Positions 13,101-53,523 are shown, counted from the first letter of the stretch. The stretch is DNA of 64,000 nucleotides from Lentzea terrae (GCF_003265345.1 NZ_QFWW01000018.1:36920-100919); one strand, 5' to 3'. Translations and numbers: made by a program. The notes: a model not told the origin generated them from the sequence alone.

Positions 13101-16100
13101 CGTGCTGCGTCCACGGCACGTCCTCGCCGTCGGGCCGCGAGAACACCTCGACCGCACGCCGCCCGTTCGCCTCGACACCGACCGCGACCTGCACCCGGAC
13201 CGCACCCTGTGCCGGCAACACGAGCGGCGCGGCCAGCGTGAGCTCGTCGACGCGGTCGAGCCCGACCTCGTCGCCGGCCCGCACCGCCAACTCCAGGAAG
13301 GCCGTGCCCGGCAGCAGCACCTGCCCGAACACCGTGTGGTCCGCGAGCCACGGGTGCGAGCTCAGCGACAGCCGGCTCGTGAACAGGTATCCGTCCGCTC
13401 CCGCGACATCGACCGCCGCCCCGAGCAACGGGTGCTCGACCCGTGTGAGCCCCAGCGCCCCGACGTCGCCCGCCTTGCGCATCGCCTTCGGCCAGAACAT
13501 CTGGTGCTCGAACGCGTAGGTGGGCAGATCAACCTTCCGTCCGCCTGTGTACAGCTGCATCCAGTCAACATTGATTCCGTCAACATGTACTTGACTGAGT
13601 GCAGTCAACATTGACGCGACCTCGTCGCGGTCCCGCCTCAACACCGCCGTGGAGCCGTCCACCATCGCGCTCAGCTGCGCGTCCGGCCCGACCTCCAGCA
13701 GCGTGACATCACCCAATCGCGTGACGTTCTCGTGGAACCGCACCGCGTCCCGGACGTGGTTCACCCAGTAGTCGACAGACGTGACATCGCCGGATGTTGA
13801 CATTCCGACAACCGGCTCAGCGAACGTGATCCCGCTGATCGCCTCGCGGAAGTCGTCGAGCATCGGCTCCATCAGCGGCGAGTGGAACGCATGCGACACC
13901 TTCAGCCGCTTGTTCTTCCACCGCTCGGCAACCCTGAGAACCTCATCCTCAACCCCAGCGATCACCACAGCCCGCGGCCCATTGACAGCAGCAATCGACA
14001 CACCGTCAGTCAGGTGCGGCAACACCTCTTCTTCGGACGCGACGACCGACACCATCGCCCCACCGGCCGGCAACGCCTGCATAAGCGCCGCACGAGCCGT
14101 GACGAGCTGGCACGCGTCCTCGAGGCTCAGCACCCCAGCAACATGCGCCGCCGCGATCTCACCAATCGAATGCCCGGCAACCTTCGCGGGCTTGACCCCG
14201 AACGACTCCAACAACCGGTACAGCGCCACCTCAACCGCGAACAACGCCGGCTGCGCAAACCCGGTCTGGTTCAACGCCTCAGCATCGTCACCCCACATGA
14301 CGTCCCGCAGCGCCGGATCAAGATGCACAAGCGCAGCGTCCAACGCCTCCGCAAACACCGGGAACGCCTCATACAACTCACGCCCAGCCCCGACCCGCTG
14401 CGCCCCCTGGCCGGAGAACAGGAACGCCAACGGCTTTCCGCCCACCACCCCCTCGGCAACGACCTCACCGTCGAGCAAAACCGCCCGATGCTCGAACAAC
14501 GCGCGAGTGGTAGCCAACGAGAACCCGACGTCGACAGCAGACACACCGCCGTCCACCAACGCCTTGATCCGCTCGACCTGCCCCCGCAGGGCCCCGGCCG
14601 ACCTCGCCGACACCGCCAACGGCACCGCCGCCACCTGCGGAATCGATCCCGATTGGCTGGCCCCCCGGGGGGATCCACCCCCCATCCCAATCGTCTCAGA
14701 GGGGTCTGACAATTCCGGAGCCTCGAGGATCACGTGGGCGTTAGTGCCCGAGACGCCGAACGACGACACGCCCGCGCGGCGCGCGCGAGAGACCTCAGGC
14801 CACGTGCGGGAAGAGGTCAGGACCTCGACGGCCCCGGACTCCCAGTCGACCTGGGTGGTCGGCGTGCCGACGTGGAGGGTCTGGGGCAGCACGCCGTGAC
14901 GCAGCGCCTGCACCATCTTGATCACGCCGGCAACACCCGCGGCGGCCTGCGTGTGGCCGATGTTCGACTTGATCGAGCCCAGGTAGAGCGGCTCGGAGCG
15001 GTCCTGGCCGTAGACAGCCAGCAGCGCCTGCGCCTCGATCGGGTCGCCGAGCTTCGTGGCCGTGCCGTGCGCCTCGACGACGTCAACATCCGCTGGCGAC
15101 AGACCGGCCGAAGCCAGGGCTGAACGGATCACGCGTTGCTGCGACGGGCCGTTCGGGGCGGTCAGGCCGTTAGAAGCACCGTCCTGGTTCACCGCCGAGC
15201 CGCGCACGACAGCGAGAACCGTGTGGCCATGACGCAGAGCATCAGACTGGCGCTCCAGCACCAGCAGACCGACACCCTCGCCCCAGCCGGTGCCGTCGGC
15301 GTCGTCGGAGAACGCCTTGCAGCGCCCGTCGACCGAAAGCCCGCGCTGGCGGGAGAACTCGACGTAGGTGGTGGGCGTCGACATGACGGTCACACCACCG
15401 GCGACCGCCAGCGAACACTCGCCCGAACGCAACGCCTGCGCAGCCAAGTGCAGAGCCACCAACGAGGACGAGCACGCCGTGTCGACCGTGACCGCCGGCC
15501 CCTCGAAGCCGAACGTGTAGGAGACGCGACCAGAGGCGATGCTGCCCGCGCTGCCCTGGCCCTGGTGTCCCTCGAACTCGCCACCGTCCAGAATGGACGC
15601 GTAGTCGTTGTACATGACACCGGTGAAGACGCCGGTCGCACTGCCGCGCAACGAAGCCGGGTCGATACCGGACCGTTCCAGCGCCTCCCAGGTGGTCTCG
15701 AGCAGCAGACGCTGCTGGGAGTCCGTGGCCAGAGCTTCCCGCGGTGACATGCCGAAGAACGCCGGATCGAACGCACCCGCCTCGTGCAGGAAGCCGCCCG
15801 AGATCGAGTAGGTCGTGCCCGCGTGGTCGGGGTCGGGGTGGTAGATGCCGTCGATGTCCCAGCCGCGGTTGACCGGGAACTCGGTGATGGCGTCGACACC
15901 ATCGGCGACCAGCTGCCACAGGTCCTCCGGCGACGACACACCGCCGGGGTAACGGCAGGCCATGCCGACGATCACGATCGGATCGTCCGCCACGGCCGCG
16001 GCGGACACCGCAGGCAGCAGGACATCCGAGGCACCGAACAGCTCGGCCTTCAAGAAGCCGGCCAGCACCGCCGCGGTCGGGTAGTCGAACGTCAGCGTCG

Positions 16101-19100
16101 CCGGCAGCCGCAGCCCGGTGACCTCACCGAGGCGGTTGCGCAGCTCAACGGCGGTCAGCGAGTCGAAACCCAGCGACTGGAACGCGCGCGACGGGTCGAT
16201 CGTCTCGCCGCCGCTGTGGCCGAGCACCGCACCGACCTCGGCGCGCACCAGGTCGAGCAGTGCTTCCAGGCGTCCGGAGTCGTCGAGACCCGCCAGCTTC
16301 TGCGCCCACGACGAGGTACCGGACGCGGCTGTGCGACGTGCACGGACCTTCACGAGCCCCTGCAGCACCGCCGGAACCTCGCCCCGCGCCCGGAACACCG
16401 GCAGGTCGAGCCTCAGCGGCAGCACCAGCGACGCGCCGGAAGACAGTGCCGCGTCGAAGAGTTCCACGCCTTCCGCGGGCGTGATCGGTGGCATGCCCGA
16501 CTTGGCAAGACGTTCAGCGTCGGCACCGGACAGCATGCCCGTCTCGGCCCACGCACCCCACGCCAGCGACACACCCGGCAAGCCCTGCGCCCGCCGGTGC
16601 TCGATCAGCGCATCGAGGAACGTGTTGCCCGCCGCGTAGTTGCCCTGGCCGGACGATCCGAAAATGCCTGCACCAGACGAGTAGACGACGAACGCCGAAA
16701 CATCGGACGCGAGCTCGTGCAGGTTCCACGCAGCGTCGACCTTCGGCCGCAACACCTTCGACAACCGCTCGGGCGTGAGCGACTCGATGACGCCGTCGTC
16801 CAGGACGCCGGCGGTGTGCACAATGGAGCGGATCTGGTGGCCCGCAAGAAGATTCGCAACGGCATGCCGGTCGGCGACATCACACGCCACCACGGTGACC
16901 GACGCGTCCAGCGCCGCCACCCAGTCCGGCGTCTCACCGCGCCGGCTGGCCAGCACCAGGTCACGAACACCATGCACGGCAACGAGATGCCGCGCGATGA
17001 CCTGACCGAGTCCGCCGGTACCGCCGGTGATCAACACAGGTACTTCCAACGCAACGCTGTCACCGGCGGCGATCCGGGCGATGCGCGGCACGAACACCTC
17101 GCCACCCCGCACCCGAAGCTGCGGCTCAGCGCTCGCGAGCACCGCGTCCGGCAGGTCACCGTCGGTCTCGACCAGCGCGAACCGGCCGGGGTGCTCCGAC
17201 TGCGCGGCCCGCACGAGACCCCACACCGCCGACGCGCCCAGATCACCCTGTCGCGTCACGAAAACGAGCTTCTCGGCCCGCTCGGTCGCGATCCACTCCT
17301 GGATCCTCGCCAGCACATCGGCCGTCAACGCGTGCGCGGCCTCGACCGGAGATCCTTCCGCCGACACGTGTTCGACGACGTGCGCCGCCGGCACCGCCTC
17401 GGTGAGCGTGACCGGCACCCAGTCCAGCCCGAACAACGCCTCCTGCGCGGCGCTGAGCTGCCGCGCCGACACGGCCCGCGTCACGAGCGACCCGACCGTC
17501 GCCACCGGCGCACCGGTGGTGTCAGAGATGGCGATCTCCATCGAGCTGTCGCCGGTAGTCCGCAGCCGCACCCGCAACGACGTGGCGCCAACCGCATGCA
17601 GCGCAACGCTTTCCCACGAGAACGGCACAGCGCCCTCGGTCCGCTGGTCCGCGAACGCCACGGCGTGCAGTGCCGCGTCCAGCAGCGCCGGGTGGATGCC
17701 GAAGCCGGTCGCCGTCACGTCCTCCGGCAACGCGACCTCGGCGAACACCTGGTCGCCCAGCTTCCACGCGGCCCGCAGCCCCTGGAACGCGTGCCCGTAG
17801 TCGAAGCCGAGCTCCGCGAACCGTTCGTAGGCGCCGTCGACCTGCACGGCCTCTGCTCCAGCGGGCGGCCACACGGAAGCGTCGAAATCCGCAGCAGTCG
17901 TTCCGGAGGCCAGGAAACCGGCAGCGTGCTCGGTCCACGGCAGGTCGCTGTCCTCGGGACGGCTGTGGACCGCCACCGCCCGACGCTCGCTGCCGGTGTG
18001 GCCGACCCGGATCTGCACCTGTACGGCACCCGACTCGGGCAACACGAGCGGCGCCGCGATGGTCAGCTCGTCCACGCGGTCGAGGCCGACCTCGTCCGCG
18101 GCCCGCAGCGCGAGCTCGACGAGGGCCGCACCGGGCACGAGCACCTTGCCGTGCAGCGAGTGGTCCCGCAGCCACGGGTGCGTGCGCAACGACAGCCTGC
18201 TGGTGAACAGCAGCCCCTCTCCCCCGGCGAGTTCGACGGCGGCCCCGAGCAACGGGTGCTCGACCGCGCCGAGACCGGCCGACCGGACATCCGACTTCGT
18301 GGACACCTCGGGCCAGAACCGCTGCTGCTCGAACGCGTACGTCGGCAGGTCGACCTTGCGGCCATGTTGACAGAACTTGATCCAGTCAACATTGACGCCG
18401 TCAACATTGATTCGACTCAATGCCGTCAACATTGACTTGACCTCGTCAACATTGCGCCTGACCGCAGGCACGCAGCCGTCCATGAGGGCGGACAGCACAC
18501 CGTCTGGTCCGATCTCAAGGCACTTCACGTCACCCAAAGCGGTCACGTTGTCGTGGAAGCGCACGGTGTCGCGCACATGGCTGACCCAGTAGTCGACGGT
18601 GTTCACTTGTCCGCTTGTTGACATGCGGACAAGCGGCTCGTTGAACGTGAGCCCGCTGATCGCTTCGCGGAAGTCGTCGAGCACCGGCTCCATCAGCGGC
18701 GAGTGGAACGCGTGCGAGACCTTCAACCGCTTGTTCTTCCATTTCGCGGCGATGGCGAGCACTTCTTCTTCGACACCGGCGATCACCACGGACCGAGGCC
18801 CGTTGACCACCGCGATGGACACGCCATCAGTCAGGTGCTCACGCACCTTCTTCTCGGACGCGACCACGGACACCATGGCGCCACCCGCCGGCAACGCCTG
18901 CATGAGCGACGCACGCGCGGTCACGAGCTGACAGGCGTCCTCCAGGTTCAGCACGCCGGCAACGTGCGCGGCGGCGATCTCGCCGATGGAGTGGCCCGCG
19001 ATGTGGTCGGGCGTCACGCCGTAGAACTCGAACAGCCGATACAGCGCCACCTGGAACGCGAACAGCGCGGGCTGCGTGTACCCGGTCTGGTTCAGTGCCT

Positions 19101-22100
19101 GCTGGTCGCTCCCCCACATGACCTCGCGAACAGCCGGGTCGAGGTTGGCCAGCACCGCGTCGAGCGCCTCGGCGAACACCGGGAACGCCTCGTACAGCTG
19201 GCGCCCCATGCCGAGCCGCTGCGACCCCTGCCCGCTGAACAGGAACGCCAGCTCCCCGGCCTTGGCCACACCGGACGCCAGCACCTCGCCGTCGAGCACC
19301 ACCGCCCGGTGATCGAACACCGCGCGCGTGGTCAGCAACGAGAACGCGATGTCCGCCGCATCCCCCGGCCACGCCTTGATCCGCTCGACCTGCCCGGCCA
19401 GCGCCTCAGCCGACCGCGCCGACACCACCCACGGCACGCCACCGCCCTGGATCGATCCCGCCTGGGGGCCCCAGGGGGAGACCGAGGTCCCCACTCCAAG
19501 CGTCCCACGAGGGCCGGACGATTCCGCGGCCGCAAGATCGACGACGGGCGGGTTGTCCACAGAAGTCGAGTTGTCCACAGAAGTCGGAGGCGGGGTTGCG
19601 GCTTCGAGGATCACGTGGGCGTTGGTGCCGGAGACGCCGAAGGACGAGACGCCGGCGCGGCGCGGGCGGGAGACGGCGGGCCACGCGGTCGCGGTGGTCA
19701 CCAGGGAGACGTCGCCCGCCGTCCAGTCGATGTGGGTCGAGGGCTGGTCGACGTGCAGGGTCGCGGGCACCACGCCGTGTTGCATGGCGTGGACCATCTT
19801 GATGATGCCCGCGACACCGGCAGCGGCCTGGGTGTGGCCGATGTTGGACTTGATGGAACCGAGCAGCAGCGGCGAGGGCCGGTCCTGGCCGTAGACCGCA
19901 AGAAGCGCCTGGGCCTCGATCGGGTCGCCCAGTGTGGTGCCGGTGCCGTGGGCTTCGACCACGTCGACGTCGGAGACGGACAGGCCGGCGGAGGCGAGAG
20001 CCGAGCGGATCACGCGTTGCTGCGACGGGCCGTTCGGGGCGGTCAAGCCGTTCGAAGCGCCGTCCTGGTTGATCGCCGAGCCGCGCACGACCGCCAAAAC
20101 AGTGTGCCCGTTGCGGATGGCGTCCGACTGGCGTTCCAGCATCAGGAGACCGACGCCCTCGCCCCACCCCGTGCCGTCGGCGGCGTCGGCGAAGGATTTG
20201 CAGCGGCCATCGAGAGCGAGGCCGCGCTGCTTTGAGAAAGCGACGAAGGAACCCGGCGTCGACATCACGGTCACACCGCCGGCCAGCGCCAGCGAGCACT
20301 CACCCGAACGCAGCGCTTGCGCAGCCAAGTGCAGTGCCACCAAGGAAGACGAGCAGGCCGTGTCGACAGTGACCGCAGGGCCTTCGAGGCCGAAGGTGTA
20401 GGCGACGCGGCCGGACAGCACACTCTGTGCGGTGCCAGTGCCTTGATAGCCCTCGAAGATGTCGTCGGACACCAAAGTCGAGTAGTCGTTGGACATCACG
20501 CCCGCGAAGACACCGGTTTTGGAGCCACGAACCGAAGCCGGGTCGATGCCGGCGCGCTCGAAAGCCTCCCAGGCCGTCTGCAGCAGCAACCGGTGCTGGA
20601 CGTCCGTGGCGAGCGCCTCGCGCGGGGACATGCCGAAGAAGTCCGGGTCGAAGGACGGGGCGTCGTGCAGGAATCCGCCCTGCATCACGTGAGTCTTTCC
20701 CGCCGCGTCCGGGTCCGGGTCGAACAGCCCGTCCAGGTCCCAGCCGCGGTTCGCCGGGAAGCCCGTGACACCGTCGCGTTCCTCGAACACCAGGCGCCAC
20801 AGGTCTTCCGGCGACGACACGCCACCGGGGTACTGGCAGGCCATGCCGACGATCACGACCGGGTCGTCGGAAACCGCGACAGAAGCCACCTCCGGCACCA
20901 AGTCAGTTGCGCCGAACAGCTCGTCCAGCAGGTAGGAGGCCAACGCACCGGCGGTCGGGTAGTCGAAGATCAGCGTCGCGGGCAAGCGGATGCCGGTCGA
21001 CGCGGTCAGGCGGTTGCGCAGCTCGACGGCGGTCAGCGAGTCGAAGCCGAGGCCCTGGAACGTGCGCGTGCGGTCCACTTCGGACGCACTGCCGTGCCCG
21101 AGCACCGCGGCCACCTCGGTCGCGACCAGATCCAGCAGCGACTCCAGTCGGGCGTCCGGCGCCAGCCGCGACAGCGAGGCAACCAGACCGTCGGCGGCAA
21201 CGGACTGGGCCGCAGCGCGCCGCTTCGGCGTCTTGATCAGGCCGCGCAGCAACGGCGGCGGAGCGCCCTGGGCACGCAGCGCCGGAAGGTCCAACCGCAG
21301 CGGCAGCAGGAAAGCGTCGGAACCGGCTGCTCCGGCGTCGAACAACGCGAGACCGTCGGCGACCGAGAGCGGCGGCATGCCGGAGCGGGCGATGCGCTGC
21401 ATGTCGGCGTCCGACATCGCCGCGGTCATGCCCGAAGTTTGTTCCCAAGCACCCCAGGCCAAAGCGACCGCGTGCTGGCCCGAAGCGCGCCGCACCCGCG
21501 CCAGAGCGTCGAGGAAAGCGTTGGCAGCGGCGTAGTTCGCCTGCCCCGCACCACCGAATGTGCCCGCAGCCGAGGAGAACAGCACAAAAGGCACGTCAGG
21601 CAGCAACGAGTGCAGGTGCAGAGCCGCGTCGGCCTTCGGACGCAGCACGGTGTCCAGGCGCGAAGGATCAAGCGACTCGACAACACCGTCGTCCAGCACC
21701 GCAGCGGTGTGCACGACACCGCCGATGGAGTGCCGCGACAGCAACGACTCCAACGCCGAACGGTCGGAGACGTCACACGCCTCCACGATCACGTCCGCAC
21801 CCAACTCCTGCAACGCCGACACGTCAGCCGAACCGGTGCGTGAGACCAGCAGCAGCTCGCGAACACCGTGCTCAGCAACGAGGTGCCGGGCCACCAGCTG
21901 TCCAAGTCCACCGGTGCCACCGGTGATCAGCACGCGACCGGACCACGACAGCCGCTCGGTGGGCAGAGCGGCCCGAGCCAGCCGAGCCGCCAGCACGACA
22001 CCATCGCGGATCGCCAGCACCGGCTCGTCGGTCGTCAACGCGTGCAGCACCGCGCCAACCGAAGCCTCGGAAAGATCCAGGTCCACCAGCACAAAACGGC

Positions 22101-25100
22101 CGGGGTGCTCGGACTGCGCCGACCGCACGAGACCACGCGCGGCAGCAGCGGCGAGGTCATCGCCATCGACCGCGCCGCGAGTCACGAACGCGAGCCGGCC
22201 AGAAGGCCGCGACACGAACTCCTGGATCAGCGCCAGCACCCGCGAGCACGTCTCCCGCACATCGGTGCCGACAACAGGCACCAGCGTCAGGTCAGCGTCC
22301 GTGAGCTCGGCGACGACCGGCCCCGCGGCCAGAGATAGGACATCCGGCCCGAGCACCGCGACGGTCTGCTCCGCGAACCCGACCGGCAGCTCCACCGGCG
22401 CCCACTCGATGCGGAACAGCGAGTCACGTTCAACGGACCCCAGCTCGTCAACGGGAACCGGACGCGTCTGCAAAGCCTCAACGGACGCAACAGGAGCACC
22501 GGTCGCATCAGCGACGGCGATCTCCATCGAACCGTCCTCGCCCCGCGACAACCGCACCCGCACCGCCGACGCGCCCGAAGCGTGCAGAGACACGCCCTGC
22601 CACGAGAACGGCAACCCGCCCCGGCTGATCGACCCGAGATCACCGAACCCGGCAGCGTGCATGCCTGCGTCCAGCAACGCCGGATGCAGCCCGAAAGCAC
22701 CACCGTCGACACCTTCAGGCAGCGCGACCTCGGCATGCACGACGCCGTCACCGCCACGCCACACCGCCTGCAGGCCCTGGAAAACCGGCCCGTAGTCGAA
22801 GCCCATGTCGGTGAAGCGCTCGTAGGAGCCAGAAACATCTACAGCCTCGGCACCAGCCGGCGGCCACACCGAAGCATCGAACGACACAGCGGAAGCGCCC
22901 GAGCCCAGCACACCGGAAGCGTGCTGAAGCCAAGGCGTGTCAACAGCTCCCTCGAGTCGCGAGAAGATCGCGACCGACCGACGTCCGGCAGAGTCCGCCG
23001 CACCAACGGAAACCTGCACCTGAACGGCAGCATCCGGCGTCAGCACCAAAGGTGCGGCAAGCGTCAGCTCCTCAACGCGAGAACAACCCACCTCGTCGGC
23101 GGCCCGCACGGCAAGCTCCAGGAACGCGGTGCCGGCGAACAGCACCCGCCCCATCACCACGTGATCAGCCAGCCACGGGTGCGTGGCCAACGACAGCCGC
23201 GACGTGAACAGATGCCCGGCCGAACCAGCCAGTTCCACCGCCGCACCGAGCAACGGGTGGCCGACCGATCCAAGGCCGGCTCCCCGCACGTCACCCGACG
23301 AGGCCAACGGACGTGGCCAGAACCGCTGCCGCTGGAACGCATACGTCGGCAGATCGACCCGAGCAGCGCCGGAGCCCTCGAACAACCGAGCCCAGTCGAC
23401 CGGAACACCGGACACGTGCAGGCGAGCCAGGCCGGAGACGAACGCGAGCTCTTCGCCCCGGTCCTTGCGCAGCACCGGAACCGCGCCGTCGACCAGCGCC
23501 GACAGCACCCCGTCCGGCCCGATCTCGACGAACGTCCGCTCTCCCAGAGCCGTCACGTTGTCGTGGAACCGCACCGCGTCGCGCACGTGCGAAACCCAGT
23601 ACTCAGGCGATGTCACGTCACCGGAAGCCTGGAACGGGATCGAAGGAGCGTTGAACGTCAGCCCGGAGACAACCGACCGGAACGCGGCGAGCATCGGCTC
23701 CATCAGCGGCGAGTGGAACGCGTGCGACACGGAAAGCCGCTTCGTCTTGCGATCCTCGAACCGCGCGGCAACCGCGAGCGCTTCCTCTTCCACACCAGCA
23801 ACGACAACCGCAGCGGGCCCGTTGACCGCGGCGATCGACACGCCAGCGGTCAAGAACGGCGCGAGCTCGTCTTCGGTCGCCTGCACCGCGATCATCACGC
23901 CACCCGCAGGCAGCCCCTGCATGAGCGTCGCCCGCGCGGTGACCAGCGCAGACGCATCCTCAAGCGAAAGCACCCCGGCGACGTGCGCCGCCGCGATCTC
24001 ACCGATCGAGTGGCCCGCGACGTGCTCCGGCACGATCCCGAACGACTCCATCAGCCGGTACAGAGCCACCTGCAACGCGAACAGGGCGGGCTGCGTGAAG
24101 CGAGTCTGGTCCAAAGCTTCGGCGTCCGAGCCCCACATCACCGACCGCAGCGACGGGTCGAGGTGCGAGAGAACCTCGTCGAAAGCGGCAGCGAAGACCG
24201 GGAACCGGGCGTGCAGCTCACGGCCCATCCCGAGGCGCTGCGATCCTTGGCCGGAGAAGAGGAACGCGAGCGTGTGCTCCTCCACCGCCACACCGCGCGC
24301 CAACTCCGTGCCGTCCGGCAGCACCACCACACGCTGCTCGAACGAAGCACGTGCCGTCGCCAGGGTGAACGCGATGTCCAGCGGCGACAGGGCATCCGCG
24401 ACTGACTGCAGCCGAACCCGCTGCTCCTCCAGGGCAGCCGGGGTGCGGCCGGACAGAACCCACGGCAGCACACCAGGAGCAGCGACGTCCGCAGCCTCGA
24501 CCACCAAGGGAGGTGCCTGCTCGAGAATCACGTGCGCGTTCGTGCCGGAAACGCCGAACGCGGACACACCGGCGCGCAACGGCCGGTCGACGGAAGGCCA
24601 CGGCCGCGCGTCGTGCAGCAGCGACACGTTGCCCTTGGTCCAGTCGACCTGGGTGGACGGCGTGCCGAGGTGCAGGGTCTTGGGCAGCACTCCGTTCTGC
24701 AGCGCCATGACGACCTTGATCACACCGGCGACGCCCGCCGCGCCCTGCGGGTGGCCGATGTTCGACTTGACCGACCCGAGGTAGAGCGGTTCGGTGCGGT
24801 CCTGGCCGTAGACCGAGAGAATCGCCTGCGCCTCGATGGGATCGCCCAAAGTAGTACCCGTGCCATGCGCTTCCACAGCGTCCACATCGGACGGCGCGAG
24901 GCCGCCGTTCTGCAGCGCCTGGCGGATGACGCGCTGCTGTGACGGCCCGTTCGGTGCGGTGAGGCCGTTCGACGCGCCGTCCTGGTTGACGGCGGAACCG
25001 CGGACGACGGCGAGGATCTGGTCGCCGGCGCGCTGGGCGTCGGAAAGGCGCTTCAGCACCAGCACACCGACGCCTTCGGACCAGCCGGTGCCGTCCGCGT

Positions 25101-25863
25101 CGTCGGAGAACGCCTTGCAGCGCCCGTTCCCGGCGAGCCCGCCCTGCGAGGTGAAGGCGGCGAACCCGGCGGGCGTGGTCATGACGGCGACGCCACCGGC
25201 CAGCGCGAGGTCGCATTCGCCGCCGCGCAACGCCTGGGCGGCGAGGTGCAGCGCCACGAGTGACGACGAGCAGGCGGTGTCGACGGTGACCGCCGGGCCC
25301 TCCAGCCCGAGCAGGTAGGAGATGCGGCCGGACAGCACGGAAGCGGCGAAGGCCGTCGTGGCGTAGAGGCCGACGTCCTCGCCGGAGCGCGAGAGCAGGT
25401 CGGCGTAGTCCTGCGAGGTGGTGCCCATGAACACGCCGGTCCGGGTGCCGCGCAACGACTGCGCGTTCACGCCCGCGCGTTCCAGGGCCTCCCAGGCGGT
25501 TTCGAGCAGAAGGCGCTGCTGCGGGTCCATCACGACGGCTTCGCGGGGCGAGATGCCGAAGAACCCGGCGTCGAACGACGCCGGGTCTTCGAGGAAGCCG
25601 CCTTCGATCGTGGCGGTGTCGAGCTCGGAAACGTCCCATCCGCGATCGGCGGGGAATGCGCCGATCACGTCCCTGCCTTCCGCGACGACCTGCCAGAGGT
25701 CCTCCGGCGAGGCCACCCCGCCGGGGTACCGGCACCCGATGCCCACGATCGCGATCGGTTCCACCGCTGCCGCGATCAGCTGCTGGTTCTGCTTGCGCAG
25801 CCGGTCGATCTCCTTCAGTGACGACCGCAGAGCCTCGACGTACTGGTTAGCAGAGGTGGTCAT
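1..25863 (-). CDS. PKS-C: modular type I polyketide synthase, modules 8-12 plus partial module 13 (3' end outside window)
   Basis: The reading frame is open from the ATG at 25863 to position 1 (8621 codons) without a stop, so the gene continues beyond the window. The start is preceded by an AAGGAAG ribosome binding site and lies 24 bp after the PKS-B stop. The N-terminus ([21 protein letters not shown]) is a coiled-coil docking element that should receive the chain from PKS-B. Five complete KS-AT-DH-KR-ACP modules follow, then a KS that is cut by the window. All five AT domains have GHSIGE and HAFH, the malonyl-CoA pattern. All five KRs have LDD and the catalytic Tyr, and every ACP has a GFDSLT serine site. 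Each module should therefore add two carbons and leave a double bond, together a polyene segment. The DH of module 8 has an altered motif. Frame and domain order are seen directly; the chemistry is inferred from family rules. Confidence 0.97.
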   Translation of the reverse strand, partial: MTTSANQYVEALRSSLKEIDRLRKQNQQLIAAAVEPIAIVGIGCRYPGGVASPEDLWQVVAEGRDVIGAFPADRGWDVSELDTATIEGGFLEDPASFDAGFFGISPREAVVMDPQQRLLLETAWEALERAGVNAQSLRGTRTGVFMGTTSQDYADLLSRSGEDVGLYATTAFAASVLSGRISYLLGLEGPAVTVDTACSSSLVALHLAAQALRGGECDLALAGGVAVMTTPAGFAAFTSQGGLAGNGRCKAFSDDADGTGWSEGVGVLVLKRLSDAQRAGDQILAVVRGSAVNQDGASNGLTAPNGPSQQRVIRQALQNGGLAPSDVDAVEAHGTGTTLGDPIEAQAILSVYGQDRTEPLYLGSVKSNIGHPQGAAGVAGVIKVVMALQNGVLPKTLHLGTPSTQVDWTKGNVSLLHDARPWPSVDRPLRAGVSAFGVSGTNAHVILEQAPPLVVEAADVAAPGVLPWVLSGRTPAALEEQRVRLQSVADALSPLDIAFTLATARASFEQRVVVLPDGTELARGVAVEEHTLAFLFSGQGSQRLGMGRELHARFPVFAAAFDEVLSHLDPSLRSVMWGSDAEALDQTRFTQPALFALQVALYRLMESFGIVPEHVAGHSIGEIAAAHVAGVLSLEDASALVTARATLMQGLPAGGVMIAVQATEDELAPFLTAGVSIAAVNGPAAVVVAGVEEEALAVAARFEDRKTKRLSVSHAFHSPLMEPMLAAFRSVVSGLTFNAPSIPFQASGDVTSPEYWVSHVRDAVRFHDNVTALGERTFVEIGPDGVLSALVDGAVPVLRKDRGEELAFVSGLARLHVSGVPVDWARLFEGSGAARVDLPTYAFQRQRFWPRPLASSGDVRGAGLGSVGHPLLGAAVELAGSAGHLFTSRLSLATHPWLADHVVMGRVLFAGTAFLELAVRAADEVGCSRVEELTLAAPLVLTPDAAVQVQVSVGAADSAGRRSVAIFSRLEGAVDTPWLQHASGVLGSGASAVSFDASVWPPAGAEAVDVSGSYERFTDMGFDYGPVFQGLQAVWRGGDGVVHAEVALPEGVDGGAFGLHPALLDAGMHAAGFGDLGSISRGGLPFSWQGVSLHASGASAVRVRLSRGEDGSMEIAVADATGAPVASVEALQTRPVPVDELGSVERDSLFRIEWAPVELPVGFAEQTVAVLGPDVLSLAAGPVVAELTDADLTLVPVVGTDVRETCSRVLALIQEFVSRPSGRLAFVTRGAVDGDDLAAAAARGLVRSAQSEHPGRFVLVDLDLSEASVGAVLHALTTDEPVLAIRDGVVLAARLARAALPTERLSWSGRVLITGGTGGLGQLVARHLVAEHGVRELLLVSRTGSADVSALQELGADVIVEACDVSDRSALESLLSRHSIGGVVHTAAVLDDGVVESLDPSRLDTVLRPKADAALHLHSLLPDVPFVLFSSAAGTFGGAGQANYAAANAFLDALARVRRASGQHAVALAWGAWEQTSGMTAAMSDADMQRIARSGMPPLSVADGLALFDAGAAGSDAFLLPLRLDLPALRAQGAPPPLLRGLIKTPKRRAAAQSVAADGLVASLSRLAPDARLESLLDLVATEVAAVLGHGSASEVDRTRTFQGLGFDSLTAVELRNRLTASTGIRLPATLIFDYPTAGALASYLLDELFGATDLVPEVASVAVSDDPVVIVGMACQYPGGVSSPEDLWRLVFEERDGVTGFPANRGWDLDGLFDPDPDAAGKTHVMQGGFLHDAPSFDPDFFGMSPREALATDVQHRLLLQTAWEAFERAGIDPASVRGSKTGVFAGVMSNDYSTLVSDDIFEGYQGTGTAQSVLSGRVAYTFGLEGPAVTVDTACSSSLVALHLAAQALRSGECSLALAGGVTVMSTPGSFVAFSKQRGLALDGRCKSFADAADGTGWGEGVGLLMLERQSDAIRNGHTVLAVVRGSAINQDGASNGLTAPNGPSQQRVIRSALASAGLSVSDVDVVEAHGTGTTLGDPIEAQALLAVYGQDRPSPLLLGSIKSNIGHTQAAAGVAGIIKMVHAMQHGVVPATLHVDQPSTHIDWTAGDVSLVTTATAWPAVSRPRRAGVSSFGVSGTNAHVILEAATPPPTSVDNSTSVDNPPVVDLAAAESSGPRGTLGVGTSVSPWGPQAGSIQGGGVPWVVSARSAEALAGQVERIKAWPGDAADIAFSLLTTRAVFDHRAVVLDGEVLASGVAKAGELAFLFSGQGSQRLGMGRQLYEAFPVFAEALDAVLANLDPAVREVMWGSDQQALNQTGYTQPALFAFQVALYRLFEFYGVTPDHIAGHSIGEIAAAHVAGVLNLEDACQLVTARASLMQALPAGGAMVSVVASEKKVREHLTDGVSIAVVNGPRSVVIAGVEEEVLAIAAKWKNKRLKVSHAFHSPLMEPVLDDFREAISGLTFNEPLVRMSTSGQVNTVDYWVSHVRDTVRFHDNVTALGDVKCLEIGPDGVLSALMDGCVPAVRRNVDEVKSMLTALSRINVDGVNVDWIKFCQHGRKVDLPTYAFEQQRFWPEVSTKSDVRSAGLGAVEHPLLGAAVELAGGEGLLFTSRLSLRTHPWLRDHSLHGKVLVPGAALVELALRAADEVGLDRVDELTIAAPLVLPESGAVQVQIRVGHTGSERRAVAVHSRPEDSDLPWTEHAAGFLASGTTAADFDASVWPPAGAEAVQVDGAYERFAELGFDYGHAFQGLRAAWKLGDQVFAEVALPEDVTATGFGIHPALLDAALHAVAFADQRTEGAVPFSWESVALHAVGATSLRVRLRTTGDSSMEIAISDTTGAPVATVGSLVTRAVSARQLSAAQEALFGLDWVPVTLTEAVPAAHVVEHVSAEGSPVEAAHALTADVLARIQEWIATERAEKLVFVTRQGDLGASAVWGLVRAAQSEHPGRFALVETDGDLPDAVLASAEPQLRVRGGEVFVPRIARIAAGDSVALEVPVLITGGTGGLGQVIARHLVAVHGVRDLVLASRRGETPDWVAALDASVTVVACDVADRHAVANLLAGHQIRSIVHTAGVLDDGVIESLTPERLSKVLRPKVDAAWNLHELASDVSAFVVYSSGAGIFGSSGQGNYAAGNTFLDALIEHRRAQGLPGVSLAWGAWAETGMLSGADAERLAKSGMPPITPAEGVELFDAALSSGASLVLPLRLDLPVFRARGEVPAVLQGLVKVRARRTAASGTSSWAQKLAGLDDSGRLEALLDLVRAEVGAVLGHSGGETIDPSRAFQSLGFDSLTAVELRNRLGEVTGLRLPATLTFDYPTAAVLAGFLKAELFGASDVLLPAVSAAAVADDPIVIVGMACRYPGGVSSPEDLWQLVADGVDAITEFPVNRGWDIDGIYHPDPDHAGTTYSISGGFLHEAGAFDPAFFGMSPREALATDSQQRLLLETTWEALERSGIDPASLRGSATGVFTGVMYNDYASILDGGEFEGHQGQGSAGSIASGRVSYTFGFEGPAVTVDTACSSSLVALHLAAQALRSGECSLAVAGGVTVMSTPTTYVEFSRQRGLSVDGRCKAFSDDADGTGWGEGVGLLVLERQSDALRHGHTVLAVVRGSAVNQDGASNGLTAPNGPSQQRVIRSALASAGLSPADVDVVEAHGTATKLGDPIEAQALLAVYGQDRSEPLYLGSIKSNIGHTQAAAGVAGVIKMVQALRHGVLPQTLHVGTPTTQVDWESGAVEVLTSSRTWPEVSRARRAGVSSFGVSGTNAHVILEAPELSDPSETIGMGGGSPRGASQSGSIPQVAAVPLAVSARSAGALRGQVERIKALVDGGVSAVDVGFSLATTRALFEHRAVLLDGEVVAEGVVGGKPLAFLFSGQGAQRVGAGRELYEAFPVFAEALDAALVHLDPALRDVMWGDDAEALNQTGFAQPALFAVEVALYRLLESFGVKPAKVAGHSIGEIAAAHVAGVLSLEDACQLVTARAALMQALPAGGAMVSVVASEEEVLPHLTDGVSIAAVNGPRAVVIAGVEDEVLRVAERWKNKRLKVSHAFHSPLMEPMLDDFREAISGITFAEPVVGMSTSGDVTSVDYWVNHVRDAVRFHENVTRLGDVTLLEVGPDAQLSAMVDGSTAVLRRDRDEVASMLTALSQVHVDGINVDWMQLYTGGRKVDLPTYAFEHQMFWPKAMRKAGDVGALGLTRVEHPLLGAAVDVAGADGYLFTSRLSLSSHPWLADHTVFGQVLLPGTAFLELAVRAGDEVGLDRVDELTLAAPLVLPAQGAVRVQVAVGVEANGRRAVEVFSRPDGEDVPWTQHATGFLTSGTNSSDFDATVWPPAGAEVVDVQGAYERFAANGFEYGPVFQGLRAVWRADGEVFAEVALPEGVDGGAFGLHPALLDAALHAGGFFDGVEAGLPFSWEGVSLHATGAAAVRVRLRRNGDAWVIAVADTSGAPVATIGSLVTRAVSAPQISAVERDSLFRLDWVPVSLPNAGAVAVVVEEFVGDGDVVVQTHALAARALELVQRWIAEERAERLVFVTRQGDLAASAVHGLVRAAQNEYPGRFTLIDTDGEVAEQVLAIDEPQLRVRGGQAFVARLARAEAVEPGEFTGPVLITGGTGGLGRLVARHLVERYGVKDLVLVSRSGKADVSDLDVKVAVVACDVSDRKALQKVLKKHKVRSVVHTAGVLDDGVVESLTPERLANVLRPKVDAAWHLHELTKNLDNFVIFSSAAGTFGAAGQANYAAGNAFLDALAEHRRGAGLPAVSLAWGAWNQTGMLSEADAERMVRGGTPPLSAEQGLALFDAAIAGEDAVLLPLRLDLATLRNHGEVRPLLRGLIRTRARRAAAQADSGLVQRLAAMTPEARLAALLDLVRVEVAAVLGHDGVAAVDPAKAFQDLGFDSLTAVDLRNRLTGVTGLRLPSTLIFDYPTSAVLAGFLRDELFGADAALTALPTLTSTSDDPIVIVGMACRYPGGVTTPEQLWDLVVDGRDAISEFPTNRGWDLDSLYHPDPDHVGTSYTKSGGFIHDADLFDPEFFGMSPRETVSTDAQQRLLLEASWEALERAGIDPVALKGSPTGVFAGVMYNDYSLLLEGDSEGYQTTGGSPSVVSGRVSYTFGFEGPAVTLDTACSSSLVAMHWAMQALRAGECSLALAGGVTVLASPGAFIGFSRQRGLSPDGRCKAFSDSADGVGWSEGVGVVVLERLSDAVRNGHNVLAVVRGSAVNQDGASNGLTAPNGPSQQRVIRQALASAGLSTADVDVVEAHGTGTTLGDPIEAQALLATYGQDRSEPLLLGSIKSNIGHTQAAAGVAGVIKMVQALRHGVVPQTLHVDEPSSHVDWEAGSVQLLTGNASWPAVDRARRAAVSSFGVSGTNAHIILESASTTSNSVDSSAPVDNPAVVDLAGTDSLASRGTIGVGTSVSPWGAQTGSIPTPLVVSARSKASLRAQVERVTTLVESGVSAVDVGFSLATTRALFEHRAVVWNGVELAIGVVRDRPLGFVFSGQGSQRVGMARELYEAFPVFAEALDAALVNLDPALRDVMWGDDAETLNQTGFAQPAIFAVEVALYRLLESFGVKPAKIAGHSIGEIAAAHVAGVLSLEDACLLVTARAALMQALPAGGAMVSVVASEEDVREYLTDGVSIAAVNGPRAVVIAGVEDEVLSVAERWKNKRLKVSHAFHSPLMEPMLADFREAIAEIRFAEPSIPICASGDVTTAEYWVRHVRDVVRFHDNVTALGDVTLVEVGPDAQLTAMVDGLIPTLTRVKSDVESMLTALSQVHIDGVNVDWMQFYEGGKRIELPTYPFNRQRYWPASAGRASDASGLGLVGVAHPLLGAAVELADGEGVVFTSRVSLSTQPWLTDHVIMGRTLVPAAVLIELAMRAADEVGLDRVDDLTLAAPLVLPERGAVQVQLKVGPASGGRRQYAIHSRLEDAPDVPWTQHATGFLASGTTGSDFETSVWPPAGAVAMDYEECYERFAAVGFAYGHAFQNLRAAWRVGDEIYAELALPEDVDGTAYGLHPALLDSALHAALLDETLDAGLPFSWEGVSLHATGASELRVKLTRDEGGMRRTIALADVTGAPVATVEAVVVRAVHVEQLGEARQSELFGLEWVPVTQEDVAAPASVAVIGPDVLDLGYPVVDTIAAADAELVLVPVAGDVDVLGSTHSNAGRVVELVQEWVRSGKGGRLAFVTRGATTGEDLGAAAVWGLVRSAQSEHPGRFGLIDLCGNNLSTAMVSVAFGVNEPQLVVRDGQVLAARLARVTGDAEVRWEGKVLVTGGTGGLGAVIAKHLVETHGVRELLLLSRRGQADTTELEALGAQVTVAACDVTDRDAVAELLAQHEIRGVVHAAGVLDDGVIESMTPERVSAVLRPKADAAWHLHELTSDLTAFVVFSSAAGVFGNAGQANYAAGNAFLDALAAHRKARGLPATSMAWGVWSEVSGMTGELTEAEAARMTAAGMPPITMQQGLELFDAAVASEAALTVPVRLDLATLRARGAVAPLLQGLIRVKARRVAAGASSGLVRRLGSMDVADRRVALVDLVRTQVSSVLGHSSIDAVDATRAFQDLGFDSLTAVELRNQLTESTGLRLPATLVFDYPTAVALADHLHSELFGAAEVDALPALVSTSDDPIVIVGMACRYPGGVSSPEDLWRLVVDGVDAITPFPENRGWDLDTLFHPDPDNLGTSYARAGGFLHDADQFDPAFFGMSPREALGTDGQQRILLEATWEALERAGIDPTSLRGSRTGVFAGVMYNDYAQIIEADSEGHQGAGTSPSVVSGRVSYTFGFEGPSVSIDTACSSSLVAMHLAAQSLRAGECSLALAGGVTVMSTPGAFVGFSRQRGLSEDGRCKAFSDSADGVGWSEGVGLLVLERQSDAVRHGHTVLAVMRGSAVNQDGASNGLTAPNGPSQQRVIRQALASAGLTTADVDAVEAHGTGTTLGDPIEAQALLATYGQDRDVPLLLGGIKSNIGHAQAAAGVAGVIKMVHAMRNGVVPPTLHITAPSTHVDWSEGAVELVTEVTPWPEVSRPRRAGVSSFGFSGTNAHVILEAPAGIPPISSVVVETAGQTGSAESVDNSAPVDNSGVVDLSGAGMSVLDGTIGVGTSVSPWGAQTGSIPLVVSARTAEALPGQVERVKGVEGAAEDVAYSLLTTRAQFEHRAVVLGGEVLAQGTAQSQRSLAVLFSGQGSQRVGMGRELYEAFPVFAEALDAVLMYLDPAVRDVMWGEDQEALNQTGVAQPALFAVEVALYRLLESWGVRAEQVAGHSIGEIAAAHVAGVFSLEDACLLVTARSALMQALPEGGAMVAVQASEEEVLPHLTERVSIAAVNGARSVVIAGDEDEVLGVAERWKSKRLKVSHAFHSPLMEPMLDDFREALAEVVFRQPSVPVVASGDVTTVEYWVNHVRDAVRFSENVQKLRDGGATTFLEVGPDGVLSALVEDAIPVLRKDKGERVAVLTALARLHVDGVKVDWSGFCVGGKKIDLPTYAFDHQRYWPAVRLGGDDASGIGMVAVGHPLLIASAELADGEGVLFTSRLAVRTHPWIRNHTINGRVMVPGAALVELALRAGDEVGLDRLEELTLSAPVVLPEHGGLALQMKVSAGDERRTFTIHARPDEVVDAQWMQVVSGVLAKGEPTVEFDASAWPPAGEVVDVEGCYERFAEAGFAYDGMFRGLRAAWRAGDTTYAEVALPDDVSVRQFGLHPALLDAALHASLLDESGAAGLPFAWENVSLHATGATALRVKMTRDGSGLRIALADPAGNPVASVESLVMRAVAAEQPAELDALFSVQWTPVAVPPAEAGKTVSVLGPDVLGLSVGRVEGLLSLTDTDVVLVPVAGEQNAESVRAVTHRALELVQEWIRADRDGRLVFVTRGAVEGDDLAGAAVWGLLRTAQTEHPERFGLIDLDAEESSLATLLGVLDLDEPQLVIRDGEARAARLGRVAAGAEEVVWESPVLVTGGTGGLGRIVARHLVENHGVSELVLVSRSGQGDVSELEALGARVSVVACDVADRAALWELLKQHKVRGVVHAAGVLDDGVIESLTPERVDGVLRAKVDAALNLHDLATEATQFVVFSSAAGVFGNAGQGNYAAGNAFLDALASHRQLNGLPGVSLAWGAWDTGMLSAEDAERMRRSGMPVIDAALGLRLFDAAVAGLEPAVVPVRLDLGVLKQNGDVKPLLRGLIRVKARRKVAGSETASGLVQRLSGLDSAGRLDAVVDLVRGEVAAVLGFDTIAAVDPARAFQELGFDSLTAVELRNRLTAVTGLKLPATVVFDYPSSLQLAGYVQDELLGAVSPVESLPALVSTSDDPIVIVGMACRYPGGVSSPEDLWELVSGGIDAITPFPTNRGWDLDTLFHPDPDHPGTSYVRAGGFLHDADLFDPEFFGMSPREAVATDSQQRLMLETAWEALERAGIAPASLRGSSTGVFAGVMYNDYTQLIGGADSEGFGSTGASPSVISGRVSYALGLEGPSVSIDTACSSSLVALHWAMQALRAGECSLALAGGVTVMSTPGSFVGFSRQRGLSEDGRCKAFSDSADGVGWSEGVGLLVLERQSDAVRHGHTVLAVVRGSAINQDGASNGLTAPNGPSQQRVIRQALASAGLTAADVDAVEAHGTGTSLGDPIEAQALMATYGQDRDVPLLLGGIKSNIGHTQAAAGVAGIIKMVQAMRHGVLPRTLHAATPSSHV
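1143..6178 (-). other. PKS module 12: KS-AT(malonyl)-DH-KR(B-type)-ACP
   Basis: The KS cysteine site is near 5665. The AT is malonyl type (GHSIGE near 4260, HAFH near 3982). The DH has [10 protein letters not shown] near 3405 and [11 protein letters not shown] near 2945. The KR has TGGTGGLG near 2182, GVLDDG near 1950 and a YAAGN Tyr near 1795. The ACP is near 1320. The predicted outcome is a double bond. Confidence 0.92.
4703..4841. repeat. KS-AT linker repeat, family I (module 12)
   Basis: The copy begins with GGAATCGATCCC, continues through a GGGCCCCCC/CAGGGGG palindromic core and GAGACCGAGGTCCCCACTCC, and ends with two TTGTCCACA boxes (4808-4816 and 4826-4834, 18 bp apart). On the coding strand it encodes IGVGTSVSP and repeated VDNS. 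A further stretch related to the module 7 linker follows (4855-4895). Confidence 0.8.
8692..8809. repeat. A+T-rich GTCAA/TTGAC tract in the module 11 post-AT linker
   Basis: GTCAACATTGAC and related half-sites recur several times in a locally A+T-rich tract of the coding sequence. The tract is identical by eye to that of module 3 (46219-46336). Other modules encode a similar peptide with G+C-rich codons, for example module 12 near 3650. Confidence 0.8.
9755..9887. repeat. KS-AT linker repeat, family I (module 11)
   Basis: It has the same core as the module 12 copy. It has one perfect TTGTCCACA (9860-9868) and one degenerate CTGTCCACA 18 bp further on. It remains in frame with the PKS. Confidence 0.8.
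13564..13615. repeat. A+T-rich GTCAA/TTGAC tract in the module 10 post-AT linker
   Basis: This shorter tract has GTCAACATTGAT at its start and GTCAACATTGAC at its end (13604-13615), then returns abruptly to G+C-rich sequence. Confidence 0.75.
14639..14728. repeat. KS-AT linker repeat, family II (module 10)
   Basis: This shorter relative of family I shares GGAATCGATCCCG and the C/G-run palindrome. It then reads CCACCCCCCATCCC in place of the family I middle and lacks TTGTCCACA boxes. The coding strand gives a [11 protein letters not shown] peptide. Confidence 0.75.
18385..18454. repeat. A+T-rich GTCAA/TTGAC tract in the module 9 post-AT linker
   Basis: GTCAACATTG occurs four times within 70 bp. 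GTTGACA-type half-sites also appear just outside it (18365 and 18617). Confidence 0.75.
19449..19580. repeat. KS-AT linker repeat, family I (module 9)
   Basis: It carries the core with GGGGCCCCAGGGGG and two TTGTCCACA boxes (19553-19561 and 19571-19579) at 18-bp spacing. Confidence 0.8.
20868..25768 (-). other. PKS module 8: KS-AT(malonyl)-DH(variant)-KR(B-type)-ACP
   Basis: The AT is malonyl type (GHSIGE near 24010, HAFH near 23722). The first DH motif, near 23150, reads [10 protein letters not shown]: the Pro that normally ends HxxxGxxxxP is Ala. The second motif is [11 protein letters not shown], with the catalytic Asp kept. The KR is B-type with TGGTGGLG near 21920 and an NYAAAN Tyr near 21535; its HTAAVLDDG box has Ala for Gly before LDD. 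The ACP is near 21040. A double bond is expected if the DH tolerates the Ala. Confidence 0.9.
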
Positions 25864-25887
25864 CGCGCTTCCTTCTCGGATCGCCCG

Positions 25888-53511
<27,624 letters not shown>

Positions 53512-53519
53512 TGGTCCGT

Positions 53520-53523
53520 CCTC
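53520..53523 (-). promoter_or_regulatory. Ribosome binding site that decides the PKS-B start
   Basis: GAGG on the minus strand lies 8 nt before the GTG at 53511. No comparable purine-rich site precedes the upstream in-frame TTG at 53538, which is only 9 nt after the PKS-A stop. Confidence 0.6.

Larger units (their letters stand above)
11183..15990 (-). other. PKS module 10: KS-AT(malonyl)-DH-KR(B-type)-ACP
   Basis: The AT has GQGAQ (near 14405, instead of GQGSQ), GHSIGE near 14165 and HAFH near 13888, so malonyl. The DH shows [10 protein letters not shown] near 13325 and [11 protein letters not shown] near 12865. The KR has TGGTGGLG near 12198, GVLDDG near 11990 and a YAAGN Tyr near 11820. 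The ACP is near 11355. All catalytic motifs needed for a double bond are seen. Confidence 0.92.
15990..20868 (-). other. PKS module 9: KS-AT(malonyl)-DH-KR(B-type)-ACP
   Basis: The KS N-terminal part reads ACQYPGG where its sisters have ACRYPGG. The AT is malonyl type (GHSIGE near 18988, HAFH near 18712). The DH is intact ([10 protein letters not shown] near 18155, [11 protein letters not shown] near 17690). The KR has TGGTGGLG near 17020, GVLDDG near 16800 and a YAAGN Tyr near 16640. The ACP is near 16165. The step should give a double bond. Confidence 0.92.

Noticed and set aside
8692..18454. CRISPR array or satellite suggested by repeated GTCAACATTGAC
   Set aside because: Spacing is irregular, there is no spacer structure, and the sequence is in-frame coding for the conserved post-AT linker.
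24218..25735. 505-codon minus-strand frame inside the start of PKS-C
   Set aside because: It is out of frame with the KS/AT motifs and has shadow-type composition. The true frame reads GHSIGE, HAFH and DTACSSS.
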